From NCBI GenBank assembly GCA_002951815.1, contig CP019454.1, positions 62,001 through 126,000 of the forward strand: 64,000 bases of DNA. The letters run 5' to 3'. Under the pieces are notes generated by a model. That model was not told where the DNA came from, did not search any database, and was given only the letters and a program-made list of their open reading frames with translations. Source of the DNA: Sulfobacillus thermotolerans. Its GTDB lineage: Bacteria; Bacillota; Sulfobacillia; Sulfobacillales; Sulfobacillaceae. Positions within the stretch are counted from its first letter, which is position 1; each line of letters opens with the position of its first letter. Position numbers and translations under genes: made by a program. This document shows, one piece after another, positions 19,984 to 27,819 of this stretch.

Positions 19984-21180
19984 ATGGCTACGATGACTCC
20001 GCCACCCTTCACCGTGAATATTGCGCAGTCCCTCGACACCGGGACGGAGGGATGGCACCACCAGATCTTTGTGAAGCTCTATACGGCTGCCCTAACCACT
20101 GGATTTTTTGCGGAGATTTCTGACCGGGACTGGAAGACCCTATGCGTGCTGGCGCTGCACATGGATGCCCAAGGGCAGTGTTATCCCTCTCGGGATGCGA
20201 TTGCGCGGGCGCTCGGGGTCAACAAAAGTACGGCATCCGACCGGATTCGCAGTCTGTTGGCGTTCCGCTGGCAGGATCAACCGATTGTGCAGGCAACCCG
20301 GCCTCGGCGGCCCGATGGCACGTTGGGCCGCCAAGTCTATACGATTCTGCCGATTGCCCCCTTTGGGTTTGGCCCCAACCCAGCGCGCCCCGCCGCCGCA
20401 ATCCCATCATCTGAATCCGAGGTATCTATCCGTCCAGCCATGTCGGGAAATGGCGACATGGCTCCCGATCACCATGTCGGGGTTTCCCAACTTGGATTGT
20501 TCCAACTTGGGGAATCCCGACCTCTACAAACAAGATCCAGGATAAACAAGAACCAGCGTAAACAAGATCCAGGATCCAGGGAAAAAGATCTCCCCCCAGA
20601 TCCTTCGACTCCTTCGGAGTCTCAGGATCTGACCCCCCAAGGGGTGCCCGGCCCCATCGCGGTTCCAGCCTCTGACACAGAACGAGCCCGTAGTGTCAAA
20701 GGTCTGCGCAGTCTAACACCGGCTCCAGGGACAGACCCACGCCATAATGTTTCCCAACGGGACAACAGGGATACGAAGCCATCGTCACAGGGGTCGGGCC
20801 GGCCCCTGTCTTCGGCGGTGACCGTATTGGCCGAGCGGCTCAAACAGCGGTTGCAGGACCATGGGGTGACGATTTTTCCGAGGAATTGGCATGCCAAGGC
20901 GTCAACTGGCGCCGAGGTTCTTCTGCAATCACTGTCCGTCGCGGAGGCGGAGGAGTTGATGGATTGGGCGTTGGCGCACCCCTATTGGGGGGCTAAAACG
21001 ACGTCCATGCAACGTCTCGTGGGGCTCGCCGCTGAATGGCAGCAATCCCGTGCTCGCCCCTCGCGGGCTGTACCCCTTCGGACGCCTGGTTCCACGACGG
21101 TTGAAGCACAGAATATGGCGTTGTTGCGCCGCTTGTATACGGAATCGCTACCCCAGAGGGAGGAGGCGCAGGGCCAATGA
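19984..21180 (+). CDS. HTH replication-initiator-like protein of the element
   Basis: The 398-residue protein is read from ATG 19984, behind AAAGGAGAG. After an N-terminal ~65-residue domain comes a winged helix-turn-helix (YPSRDAIARALGVNKSTASD, residues ~65-85), as in plasmid and phage initiators. A long Pro/Ser-rich, poorly structured linker contains tandem DNA repeats. The C-terminal helical domain has WALAHPYWGAKTTSMQRLVG. An adjoining helicase-loader gene overlaps by four bases (ATGA), matching phage-like O/P initiation modules. The replication role is inferred from domain layout and neighbour. Confidence 0.65.
   Translation: MATMTPPPFTVNIAQSLDTGTEGWHHQIFVKLYTAALTTGFFAEISDRDWKTLCVLALHMDAQGQCYPSRDAIARALGVNKSTASDRIRSLLAFRWQDQPIVQATRPRRPDGTLGRQVYTILPIAPFGFGPNPARPAAAIPSSESEVSIRPAMSGNGDMAPDHHVGVSQLGLFQLGESRPLQTRSRINKNQRKQDPGSREKDLPPDPSTPSESQDLTPQGVPGPIAVPASDTERARSVKGLRSLTPAPGTDPRHNVSQRDNRDTKPSSQGSGRPLSSAVTVLAERLKQRLQDHGVTIFPRNWHAKASTGAEVLLQSLSVAEAEELMDWALAHPYWGAKTTSMQRLVGLAAEWQQSRARPSRAVPLRTPGSTTVEAQNMALLRRLYTESLPQREEAQGQ
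20476..20521. repeat. 15-bp imperfect inverted repeat in the initiator gene
   Basis: The arm at 20476-20490 (GTCGGGGTTTCCCAA) and the arm at 20507-20521 (TTGGGGAATCCCGAC) match as inverted copies at 13 of 15 positions with a 16-base loop. CCAACTTGG is also repeated inside. It lies seven bases before the tandem repeats and may be part of an origin. Confidence 0.5.
20528..20575. repeat. Three tandem 16-bp repeats (candidate iterons)
   Basis: AAACAAGATCCAGGAT at 20528-20543 is followed directly by AAACAAGAACCAGCGT (20544-20559) and AAACAAGATCCAGGAT (20560-20575). The 16-bp period is not a multiple of three, so the repeat is not explained by a peptide repeat; it lies in the low-complexity linker of the initiator gene, a common place for a phage-like origin. 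Confidence 0.6.
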
Positions 21181-21683
21181 CCCGGCAGGATAGTCTGGCA
21201 TTATTTGCGATTTTAGCCGCCGCGTATCCCCGGGAACCGCTGACTGAAGCGCAAATCGCGCTCTACGAAGCCTACTGGGCTGACTATCCGTTTGCGGCGG
21301 TGCGCGCAGCGGTCTTGCGCCATATTGCCCAGTCTCCGTGGTTTCCGCGGGTGAGTGATTTGCTCGCCCTTATTTGTGCCGATGATGGGATCGACGTGGA
21401 CAGAGCGTGGGCCGTCGTCCGACAGCAGATTCGTGCGGTCGGCGTTTACGGTCACCCGGAGTGGCCGCATCCGGCCATCGCAGCGGCGGTGGAAGCGCTG
21501 GGTTGGGATACTCTGTGTCTGTCTACGAATCCCGAAGCCGACCGCGCTCATTTCCTACGGTTTTTTGAGGTGGCGCAGCGGCGTTACCGTGCGCAACAAC
21601 AGTGGGATGAGTTACCCGTCCGCTTGCGGCAGGCGCTCAGCGCGCTAGGCACCGGAGACGCAAGTACAACAGGTGCCCCCTAA
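21177..21683 (+). CDS. G39P-like replicative helicase loader
   Basis: The 168-residue protein overlaps the initiator gene by four bases. Residues 5-65 (FAILAAAYPREPLTEAQIAL, YEAYWADYPFAAVRAAV, PWFPRVSDLLALI) match the helical layout of the loader/inhibitor of phage G40P helicase (G39P). Such loaders bring a DnaB-type hexamer to a melted origin. The target could be the host DnaB, as no helicase is encoded in the element. The C-terminal half is Trp/Ala-rich and not recognised. Confidence 0.6.
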   Translation: MTRQDSLALFAILAAAYPREPLTEAQIALYEAYWADYPFAAVRAAVLRHIAQSPWFPRVSDLLALICADDGIDVDRAWAVVRQQIRAVGVYGHPEWPHPAIAAAVEALGWDTLCLSTNPEADRAHFLRFFEVAQRRYRAQQQWDELPVRLRQALSALGTGDASTTGAP

Positions 21684-21752
21684 GGCATGGGCCTTAGGGT
21701 ACTCGCTGAGGGGGCGGCAGGATGGGGTGTGTGAGATTGGGAGGTAAAGATC

Positions 21753-22163
21753 ATGGGACATTCAGATGATCTCGGCCGTGCTTTGGACGCGCTGTACTGG
21801 CTGCGGCGGGTCGAACGGGATGTGACGGAACTTGCCGAACGACTCGCGCGGCAAGATGCTCTTCCGCTGTCGGTCGATCAGCGTCTTGAGAATATGAGAA
21901 CAAACCGTCAACGGATCATGACGGCGATGGACGGCAACTACCTACCCATGACCGCAGGCCAGCAATTTGCGGAGGCCGTACGGTACGTGGCGCAAGGGCT
22001 GGATCCTCTGGGGGTGGCCGTCGCGTTACAAGAGGTGGTGGGCCGTTCTGCGACCCTCCCCGACTGGATTCATGCTTTGGGAAGTCGGGCCTATGCGGGC
22101 GAAGGCAAACAGCCCAATCCTTTTGAGCAAGGGCAACCGAAGTTCTTCGACCGCCATCGTTAA
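21753..22163 (+). CDS. Unknown protein with shared PNPFE C-terminal tail
   Basis: The 136-residue protein follows GGGAGGTAAAG. Residues 1-60 form a charged, helical region (LRRVERDVTELAERLARQ), probably a coiled coil. The tail GKQPNPFEQGQPKFFDRHR matches the tails of the proteins at 44291-44647 and 52952-54073. No family is recognised. Its place just after the replication genes suggests a replication or transfer accessory role. Confidence 0.6.
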   Translation: MGHSDDLGRALDALYWLRRVERDVTELAERLARQDALPLSVDQRLENMRTNRQRIMTAMDGNYLPMTAGQQFAEAVRYVAQGLDPLGVAVALQEVVGRSATLPDWIHALGSRAYAGEGKQPNPFEQGQPKFFDRHR

Positions 22164-22205
22164 GTGGTCTTCACGGTTCTCGCGGGGAAAGGGAGGTGAC
22201 AGACT

Positions 22206-23441
22206 GTGCAGATTTTGTTTGTGGGCTACGATTCGTCGGATGCCCGCCTCGAAGAGGCCCGTGAGGCTGGCCATGCAGTGGACCACCATGCTGGACTGCT
22301 CGATGCTCCCGCGCAAGGGCAGTTGTGGAAAGGCTTAATGTTGGCGCCACCCGATGTCGTGTGGGTGCGATGGAGTGCTGTGAGTCCTCTCGACGTCGCG
22401 TCCCTTCGGCGCTTCCGGGTGGCCCGACCTACCGTACGCCTGGTTATCGATATTCCCGAGACCTTACAGCCTCCAGACACCACCCTAGGGGAACTGGTGG
22501 CGATGGGGATCTATGATATCGTGGGCCCGATGCAATCCTTACGGGACAGTCTTCGGAAGACCCCGACATATGCGGACGCGGCCCGTTGGCAGTGGGGGGG
22601 AGTCACCGAGTCAGACGCGGTGACTCCGACCGACAAACGACGGCCCGTTATCGAAAAGAAAATTGCGAGTACGCGGCGACCGGCTTTAATTACCGTGCGG
22701 GGTTTACTACCGGGGGCGGGAACCACGCTGTTAGCGATAGCAGTGGCGCGGTGGTTGGCGGAACATGGGTATCCGACGGCTTTGCTCGAGTATTTCGCTC
22801 CGGATCAACACAAGCCTAGTGATTTAGCCCGCATGATGGCGGATGATCGCCATCAATGGCCCTCCGTATTGCACGTATTCCCGAGTGGTCCCACGTTCGG
22901 ACCCCGGCAGCCCGCCGCCCTGTTAGTGACTGTGATGGCCGCCCGTCAGGCGGCTTATATTGTGCTGGACCTGGGGGCGGGGGTGAGCGCGGACGTTCCG
23001 ATGCTGGTCGATTTAGAACTGAGTGTGTGTCCACCACCGACGCGCTGGGCCCAAGTCCCGGCCCTGGCGCAATCGGATACGTTGTTACCGTTGTCGCGGG
23101 CCGAGCCCGTAATTTGGATGCCGGGGACACCGAACGAGGCGGTGAAAGCCCGCTGTCGCCATGTACTTCCTCTGCCGGACTCCAATTTCCCCGCACTATC
23201 CCCGGCGTTGGATATGGCCCTGGGAAGGCTTTTGGCACCCATTCGGCCCGACGTGGTCGTGCCGTGGTGGAAATTATGGTGGCATAAGCATCATGATCGC
23301 ATCCGGCCTTGGGCGTTATCCGTCGGGGGGCTTGGCGTCTTGGGTTTGTTAGTGTATGCGGTCGCCATTCATTGGTCCCATGGACCCTGGCCCCACTGGC
23401 ACTTCACGCGCTGGATTCAGATGGGGCGCCACACCGTGTAA
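22206..23441 (+). CDS. CpaE/TadZ-like ATPase with degenerate P-loop and C-terminal membrane helix
   Basis: The 411-residue protein starts at GTG 22206 after GGGAGGTGA. The first ~120 residues resemble a receiver-like domain (MQILFVGYDSSDARLEEA, VRLVIDIPE). The next domain is MinD/ParA-like: GLLPGAGTTLLAIAVARWL near residue 170 is in the Walker A position but lacks the signature and catalytic lysines. Residues ~375-392 form a membrane helix. TadZ/CpaE proteins position Tad pilus machines; membrane anchoring is unusual. A second, intact copy lies at 24015. Confidence 0.6.
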   Translation: MQILFVGYDSSDARLEEAREAGHAVDHHAGLLDAPAQGQLWKGLMLAPPDVVWVRWSAVSPLDVASLRRFRVARPTVRLVIDIPETLQPPDTTLGELVAMGIYDIVGPMQSLRDSLRKTPTYADAARWQWGGVTESDAVTPTDKRRPVIEKKIASTRRPALITVRGLLPGAGTTLLAIAVARWLAEHGYPTALLEYFAPDQHKPSDLARMMADDRHQWPSVLHVFPSGPTFGPRQPAALLVTVMAARQAAYIVLDLGAGVSADVPMLVDLELSVCPPPTRWAQVPALAQSDTLLPLSRAEPVIWMPGTPNEAVKARCRHVLPLPDSNFPALSPALDMALGRLLAPIRPDVVVPWWKLWWHKHHDRIRPWALSVGGLGVLGLLVYAVAIHWSHGPWPHWHFTRWIQMGRHTV

Positions 23442-23577
23442 TGGCCAGCGGTCAGGCAGTGCAAGACAGATCAAAGTTCCTGAGGTTTTATCTGTAAAGT
23501 GTCTCCCAATAACGAGGGCGGGTCCTGCCCCGAAGGTGTGACCCAAAGAAATTCTAGAGGAAGAGAGGACACTATTT

Positions 23578-23949
23578 ATGACACCGCAACGCGCTGAAAC
23601 GTTCGCGCCGGCATCCCCAATAACACGGGAATGGACGGCCCAAACAACAGCCTTTACCGAGAAATTTCAGGCCATGGTGCAGCAGCTCATGCTCGGCACA
23701 TGGGCTGTCTGTGAGGAGGATATCGTGGCTATCCACGAGATGGTGCGGAAGTTAGCCGCCTTAGACACAGAACGCGAAGCTCTTTGGGGAGGATTACAAC
23801 AACGCGTGCAACATCTGGCCAGCTTAGTGGAATCCATTAAGGCGCCATCGGAGACCGATTCGGGGAGAGAATCGCGTTCCACACGGGGCGAGGGGAATAA
23901 ACCCGAGGAGGCTAGCACGGGAGATCCCGTCTTACCGAAACTGCTGTAA
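23578..23949 (+). CDS. Small helical protein of unknown function
   Basis: The 123-residue protein starts at ATG 23578. Residues 20-85 are helical and heptad-like (TEKFQAMVQQLMLG, EMVRKLAALDTEREALWGGL), followed by a charged, disordered tail. No family is recognised. It sits between two CpaE-like ATPases and may link them or be a pilus-operon accessory. Confidence 0.5.
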   Translation: MTPQRAETFAPASPITREWTAQTTAFTEKFQAMVQQLMLGTWAVCEEDIVAIHEMVRKLAALDTEREALWGGLQQRVQHLASLVESIKAPSETDSGRESRSTRGEGNKPEEASTGDPVLPKLL

Positions 23950-24014
23950 CGATGTTGAGAGGTTGGCGCCGCGCCCTAGACAGATCATGGGGCGGCGCAA
24001 GAAAGGAGTACACG

Positions 24015-25388
24015 ATGCAGCCATCCGCTCAGACGATGGAAGCCGCGGTGTGTGGGGTCATTCTTGGAGAGGTGTCGGAATCTTTTCGCGCACAGCTTAT
24101 GGATCAGTTGCCAGGAGCCTTACAACAGGTGGCACCGACTTGGACTCTCGACGTGTTGGACGACAACACCGATGCCTTAATGGCCTTATTGGATCAAGAT
24201 CCGGGAGCGCCGCCGCCGTGGACGGCGCTCCTCGTGACGTCGGAATTGACGGGCACATGGTCATTAGCGGACACCTTAGTCGCGTTGAAACAACGCTGGC
24301 CGACGATTCGCTACAGTCTGCTGGTGCCACGCCTCACGGCGACCACTCGCGAATTGATTGCGCTCTGTGCGGCGTACCGGTGTTACAACATCGCGGTCGG
24401 GGAGGCTTTTCCTTTGTCCCGCATTGTGCAATTGATTACGGAAGATCAAGCGTGGGACAGTATTGCCCCGTATCTCGCCTCGGAGGCCCCTCCGATCATC
24501 GCCACCCCCTCATGGGTCGGCACCGAATCGTCTGGGGTTCTGCCCACCCCGACCTATACGGTCGCGGTGATTTCCGGAAAAGGCGGAGTCGGCAAAACCG
24601 GACTGATTGCCAACTTACTGATGTCAAGCGCCCCGTGGGACAGTGTGGGCATTGACTTGGATTACATCAAGCCGTCATTGCCGCTCTATTTTCATGAAGC
24701 TCAGGAGGCGCCGACCCTCGATTTGCGCAGCTTGCTGATGCAAATTGCCACCCATCACCGGGCCCCGATGCAAGCCGCGCATTTGACCGTCATCGAAGGT
24801 CTGACCTCCGATGACCGGCAAGATATCGAGCAATATGTGCGGCAGGCCGAAACCGTGAGCCCGAGCGCGCGCATTGTGCCCGGGGCGTCGCGCTTTGAAA
24901 CGGTGATGCCTGTGCCCCCGACGGTCGTGATGTCGGCCATCTTGGAAGCCTGTCAGCGACACGCCCGCTTCATTTTTGTGGATACGCCCGGGGTGCCGAC
25001 GGATCCGGTGTGGATTCACAGTGTGCAACACGCGGATTTTGTCGTCATTGTGACCACCCCGGAGTATGCGGTCGTGCTGGAAACCATTGATTTGGTCCGC
25101 AAGCTGGACTTATTACAAGTGCCGCGCGCGAAACGCGGGCTGGTGATTAACAAACGCAGTAAATGGGGCTTCTCGACCGAGTCGATTTGTGGCACCCAAC
25201 TGCCTGGCATTCCCTTGTTGGGCACGATTCCCTATGATCCGGTGCGCTGGGAACGATCCTTGCAACAGCATCGCCCCTTAGCCCTCGATCACCCCAAGCC
25301 CTGGCACCATCTGTTCCAGGCCATTACGCAGGTCACGCCGCCCCGGTCCCGCCGCGGATGGTTTCGTCGGCACAAGGAGTCCGGATGA
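24015..25388 (+). CDS. CpaE/TadZ-like MinD-family ATPase
   Basis: The 457-residue protein starts at ATG 24015 behind AAAGGAG. An N-terminal receiver-like half (VCGVILGEVSESFRAQ ... YRCYNIAVGEAFPL) precedes a complete MinD/ParA domain with Walker A VISGKGGVGKTGLIANL near residue 195. The switch segment FIFVDTPG is near 320, and an Arg/Lys-rich C terminus (SRRGWFRRHKESG) follows. It would localise or license assembly of the Tad pilus encoded next to it. The stop overlaps the VKOR gene start (ATGA). Confidence 0.75.
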   Translation: MQPSAQTMEAAVCGVILGEVSESFRAQLMDQLPGALQQVAPTWTLDVLDDNTDALMALLDQDPGAPPPWTALLVTSELTGTWSLADTLVALKQRWPTIRYSLLVPRLTATTRELIALCAAYRCYNIAVGEAFPLSRIVQLITEDQAWDSIAPYLASEAPPIIATPSWVGTESSGVLPTPTYTVAVISGKGGVGKTGLIANLLMSSAPWDSVGIDLDYIKPSLPLYFHEAQEAPTLDLRSLLMQIATHHRAPMQAAHLTVIEGLTSDDRQDIEQYVRQAETVSPSARIVPGASRFETVMPVPPTVVMSAILEACQRHARFIFVDTPGVPTDPVWIHSVQHADFVVIVTTPEYAVVLETIDLVRKLDLLQVPRAKRGLVINKRSKWGFSTESICGTQLPGIPLLGTIPYDPVRWERSLQQHRPLALDHPKPWHHLFQAITQVTPPRSRRGWFRRHKESG

Positions 25389-25615
25389 GGCCGGGGCCCA
25401 GCGTGTTGCGCGGCCTGATCGGGCTCATTGTGGGCCTCGGCAGTTATGTGACGGGGGCCGCGTGGACCGATCGCCCCGTCGCGTGTCCCGCTACCGGGAT
25501 TATTCATTGCCAGACGGTCCTGACCGGTCCGGGTCATCGCGTCGCCGGGTTGCCCCTCGCCTTCTGGGGGGTGCTATGGGCGCTGGCGGGGCTCAAGTGG
25601 CCGGGCAGGCTCTAG
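25385..25615 (+). CDS. VKOR-like disulfide oxidase, N-terminal half
   Basis: The 76-residue polypeptide overlaps the upstream gene (ATGA). It has two membrane helices and the first VKOR cysteine pair with its following motif: ACPATGIIHCQTVL, then GLPLAFWG (family: C....dC..V, G.P....G). It stops at TAG 25613-25615. The same frame then continues open and encodes the missing CxxC half. VKOR proteins reoxidise thioredoxin-like disulfide carriers using quinone; the thioredoxin-like gene lies directly downstream. Confidence 0.65.
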   Translation: MRPGPSVLRGLIGLIVGLGSYVTGAAWTDRPVACPATGIIHCQTVLTGPGHRVAGLPLAFWGVLWALAGLKWPGRL

Positions 25616-25639
25616 CGTCTCGCCGGAGGGGGCGGGCTT

Positions 25640-25768
25640 TTGTGGGCCTGGGCCCATGAATGGGGGGATGGCGCGGTGTGTTTATGGTGTACCGCTTTGC
25701 AACTCAGCATTCTCTTGGCTATCGGGGTGTCATGGATGATGACACGCCGGGCCCGAAAGGAGTCTTGA
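25640..25768 (+). CDS. VKOR-like C-terminal half with CLWC active site, after in-frame TAG
   Basis: In the same frame as the preceding gene, after the amber codon, the sequence reads on to a TGA at 25766-25768. It contains AVCLWCTALQLSILLAIGVSWM, which is the VKOR redox CxxC followed by its last membrane helix (written here as AVCLWCTALQ plus LSILLAIGVSWM). A TTG at 25640 with GGAGG at 25625-25629 could restart translation and give a 42-residue chain. Otherwise it is read-through or decay. The half lacks any other known explanation. Confidence 0.5.
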   Translation: MWAWAHEWGDGAVCLWCTALQLSILLAIGVSWMMTRRARKES

Positions 25769-25770
25769 AC

Positions 25771-26472
25771 ATGGCATTTTCTTGGACAACCTTAGCCCCG
25801 GCCACGCGCCGGTTGGCGTCCGTGGGGATTGGCGTCGCCGTGCTGGGGTGGATGGGGTTAGGCTTTACGGCCGGGGCGTGGCTGGCGCCGCACACCACGA
25901 CGCCGGCCGCGACGCCCTCGACGCCGGGGACGACCCCGGCCGCCGCGCCGGATCCTCAGACCCCATGGACCGTGGGGCACCCGGCTCCGTGGTCCGCGGC
26001 GCTGACCACGCTGTCCGGGCAGACGACCCATTTAGCGCGGGGACCCCACGGCACGATTGTGATGGCGATGGCCTCGTGGTGTCTCTTCTGCGGGTATGAA
26101 GACCGGTGGGTCTGGCCGTCTGTGGCCCGCGAGCATCCGCAGTGGGCGATTGACATTGTGGACGTGTCCCCGCAAGGCGGCATTGCCGATCCGGGACCGC
26201 AAAATCCTCCGTTTCATGGGCATGACGGCGTGGGCGGACCCTTAAGCGTGGCCCAGATGCAAACGACGATGCAGCACTATGTGCAGACCTATGGGCTGCA
26301 TGCGCCCAATATCCATGTCTACGTCGCCCCGACCGCCACCCAATCGGCGTGGGCGGTCCAAAGCTTTCCGGATATTTTTGTCATCAACGCCGCCGGGCAG
26401 ATCGTGCAACAGTCCCCCGGCGCGATTACGGCGTCGGGCGTGCCAGGGCTGCTCGCGGCGGCTCAGAAGTGA
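25771..26472 (+). CDS. Membrane-anchored thioredoxin-like protein
   Basis: The 233-residue protein starts at ATG 25771 behind AAAGGAG. An N-terminal membrane helix (residues ~17-38) is followed by a Thr/Pro/Ala-rich spacer and an extracytoplasmic thioredoxin-like domain: MAMASWCLFCGYEDRW places CLFC at the redox site near residue 105. The cis-Pro region is probably QSFPDIFVINAAG. It is likely a DsbA-like oxidant paired with the adjacent VKOR halves, serving Cys-rich pilus proteins downstream. Confidence 0.72.
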   Translation: MAFSWTTLAPATRRLASVGIGVAVLGWMGLGFTAGAWLAPHTTTPAATPSTPGTTPAAAPDPQTPWTVGHPAPWSAALTTLSGQTTHLARGPHGTIVMAMASWCLFCGYEDRWVWPSVAREHPQWAIDIVDVSPQGGIADPGPQNPPFHGHDGVGGPLSVAQMQTTMQHYVQTYGLHAPNIHVYVAPTATQSAWAVQSFPDIFVINAAGQIVQQSPGAITASGVPGLLAAAQK

Positions 26473-26489
26473 GTGCAGGAGGGCCCATC

Positions 26490-27815
26490 ATGACAGAGAA
26501 TCCCCTCATTCAAACCTTTGGCGGCACGCCCTCCCGCAATCCCTTGCAACAGCGGGATCCGCTGTCCCCGCCTGGAGAGGCCCTGCACGAGCGGGGGACC
26601 GCGCTGAGTCTGCACGCGGACGGCCCCTATGCCTCCGTGTTAGCCCAAGCGAGTACGTTACTGCGGGACCGGTATACGGCCCTCATTGCCCATGTGCAGC
26701 CGCACCAGCGGCAAGCGGTCCGGCAAGCCATCGCGGACGTGGTGCTCTCCTTGCATCCGGCGCAGAATGTTGCCGTGTGGCTCACCGAAACGTTGGAAGC
26801 GCAACTGCTCGGTGCCGGGCTGATTGAACCCTTGATGCAAGATCCGCGCATCTCCGAAATCATGGTGACGGGGCCGCACGTCTTTGTCGACGACGGCGGC
26901 CGCTTGCGCCCGGCGATGACCTTACCCCACCCTGAGGACAGCATCCGCCTCGCGCAGCATCTGGCCCGGCATTGCGGGCGCGAGTATCGCGAAACGCAGC
27001 CGTTGATGGATCTGACCTGGCCGGAGAATGGCGCCCGCATCAATATTACCCATCATCATGTCGCCCAAACGGGACCGGCTATCACCATTCGCAAACACAA
27101 TATGGGGGCGCTGCTCCAACTGGCTACGCTGATTGAGCGGGGCATGATTAGCGCCGAACCGGCGGACTTGATTGTCCGCGTCATGCGGCACAAAGGCAAT
27201 GTGTTATTTGTAGGGCCGACGCGCTCCGGGAAAACGACCCTCATGCGGGCCTTTATTATCGAAGCCGTCGGACCCGATGAACGCCTCATTGTGCTGGAAG
27301 ACACCGAAGAACTGCGCTTGCCCCATCGCCACCAAATTGCGCTGATCGGCCAAGCCCGGCTGGTGACGCCGGAGGAACGCGACCAAGGGATGGTGTCGTT
27401 GCTGGACCTGTTTCGCAATGCGCTGCGGCAAAGCCCCGACCGCATTATTATGGGCGAACTGCGGGGCCCCGAAGCCTTCGACTTTATTGAAACGGGCCTG
27501 ACCGAACGCGGCGGCAGCGTGAGTTCCTTTCACATTCGCGAACCGGAATATCTCGTGACCCGGCTGTACTGGATTGCCCAAAAGTCCGGGCTGGCCATTC
27601 CGGCGGACCTCATTTTTCGCTCGACGTACCAAGCGTTAGATCTCATTGTCCAAGTCGACCGCGATGACACGGGGTTTCGCTGGGTGCGCCGGATTGTCGA
27701 ACCGCAGGATGATGGCACCGTGGCCGATCTCTTTGTGGGCGATCCCCGCGATCACACGTGGCAGGCCCTCACCCCGCCCTCACCCAAACTGCGGCGGCTG
27801 TGGGAAGGAGGCTAA
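26490..27815 (+). CDS. cpaF: CpaF/TadA secretion ATPase
   Basis: The 441-residue protein starts at ATG 26490 after GCAGGAGGG. The N-terminal part has the CpaF features LMQDPRISEIMVTGP and NGARINITHH. The RecA-like domain has Walker A GPTRSGKTTLMRA near residue 241, an Asp box (LIVLEDTEELRLP) and Walker B RIIMGELRGPEAFD. TadA/CpaF hexamers power extension and retraction of Tad pili. It is followed by TadB and TadC homologues in the usual order. Confidence 0.92.
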   Translation: MTENPLIQTFGGTPSRNPLQQRDPLSPPGEALHERGTALSLHADGPYASVLAQASTLLRDRYTALIAHVQPHQRQAVRQAIADVVLSLHPAQNVAVWLTETLEAQLLGAGLIEPLMQDPRISEIMVTGPHVFVDDGGRLRPAMTLPHPEDSIRLAQHLARHCGREYRETQPLMDLTWPENGARINITHHHVAQTGPAITIRKHNMGALLQLATLIERGMISAEPADLIVRVMRHKGNVLFVGPTRSGKTTLMRAFIIEAVGPDERLIVLEDTEELRLPHRHQIALIGQARLVTPEERDQGMVSLLDLFRNALRQSPDRIIMGELRGPEAFDFIETGLTERGGSVSSFHIREPEYLVTRLYWIAQKSGLAIPADLIFRSTYQALDLIVQVDRDDTGFRWVRRIVEPQDDGTVADLFVGDPRDHTWQALTPPSPKLRRLWEGG

Positions 27816-27819
27816 GGCC

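Noticed and set aside
20440-20650. CRISPR-like array
   Set aside because: The 16-bp units are directly tandem without spacers, and no cas genes are present.
22816-23238. Minus-strand frame opposite the first CpaE-like gene
   Set aside because: Pro/Arg/Ser-rich with no start signal; it is the complement of a good coding frame.
22856-23287. Gly/Arg-rich plus-strand frame within the first CpaE-like gene
   Set aside because: Shadow frame; residues such as GPGGGGERGR reflect GC-rich third-position wobble of the real gene.
25385-25768. Pyrrolysine or a reassigned UAG as explanation for the split VKOR gene
   Set aside because: rpsF and rpsR in the same window end in TAG, no pyl genes were seen, and a TTG restart with a ribosome site is available.
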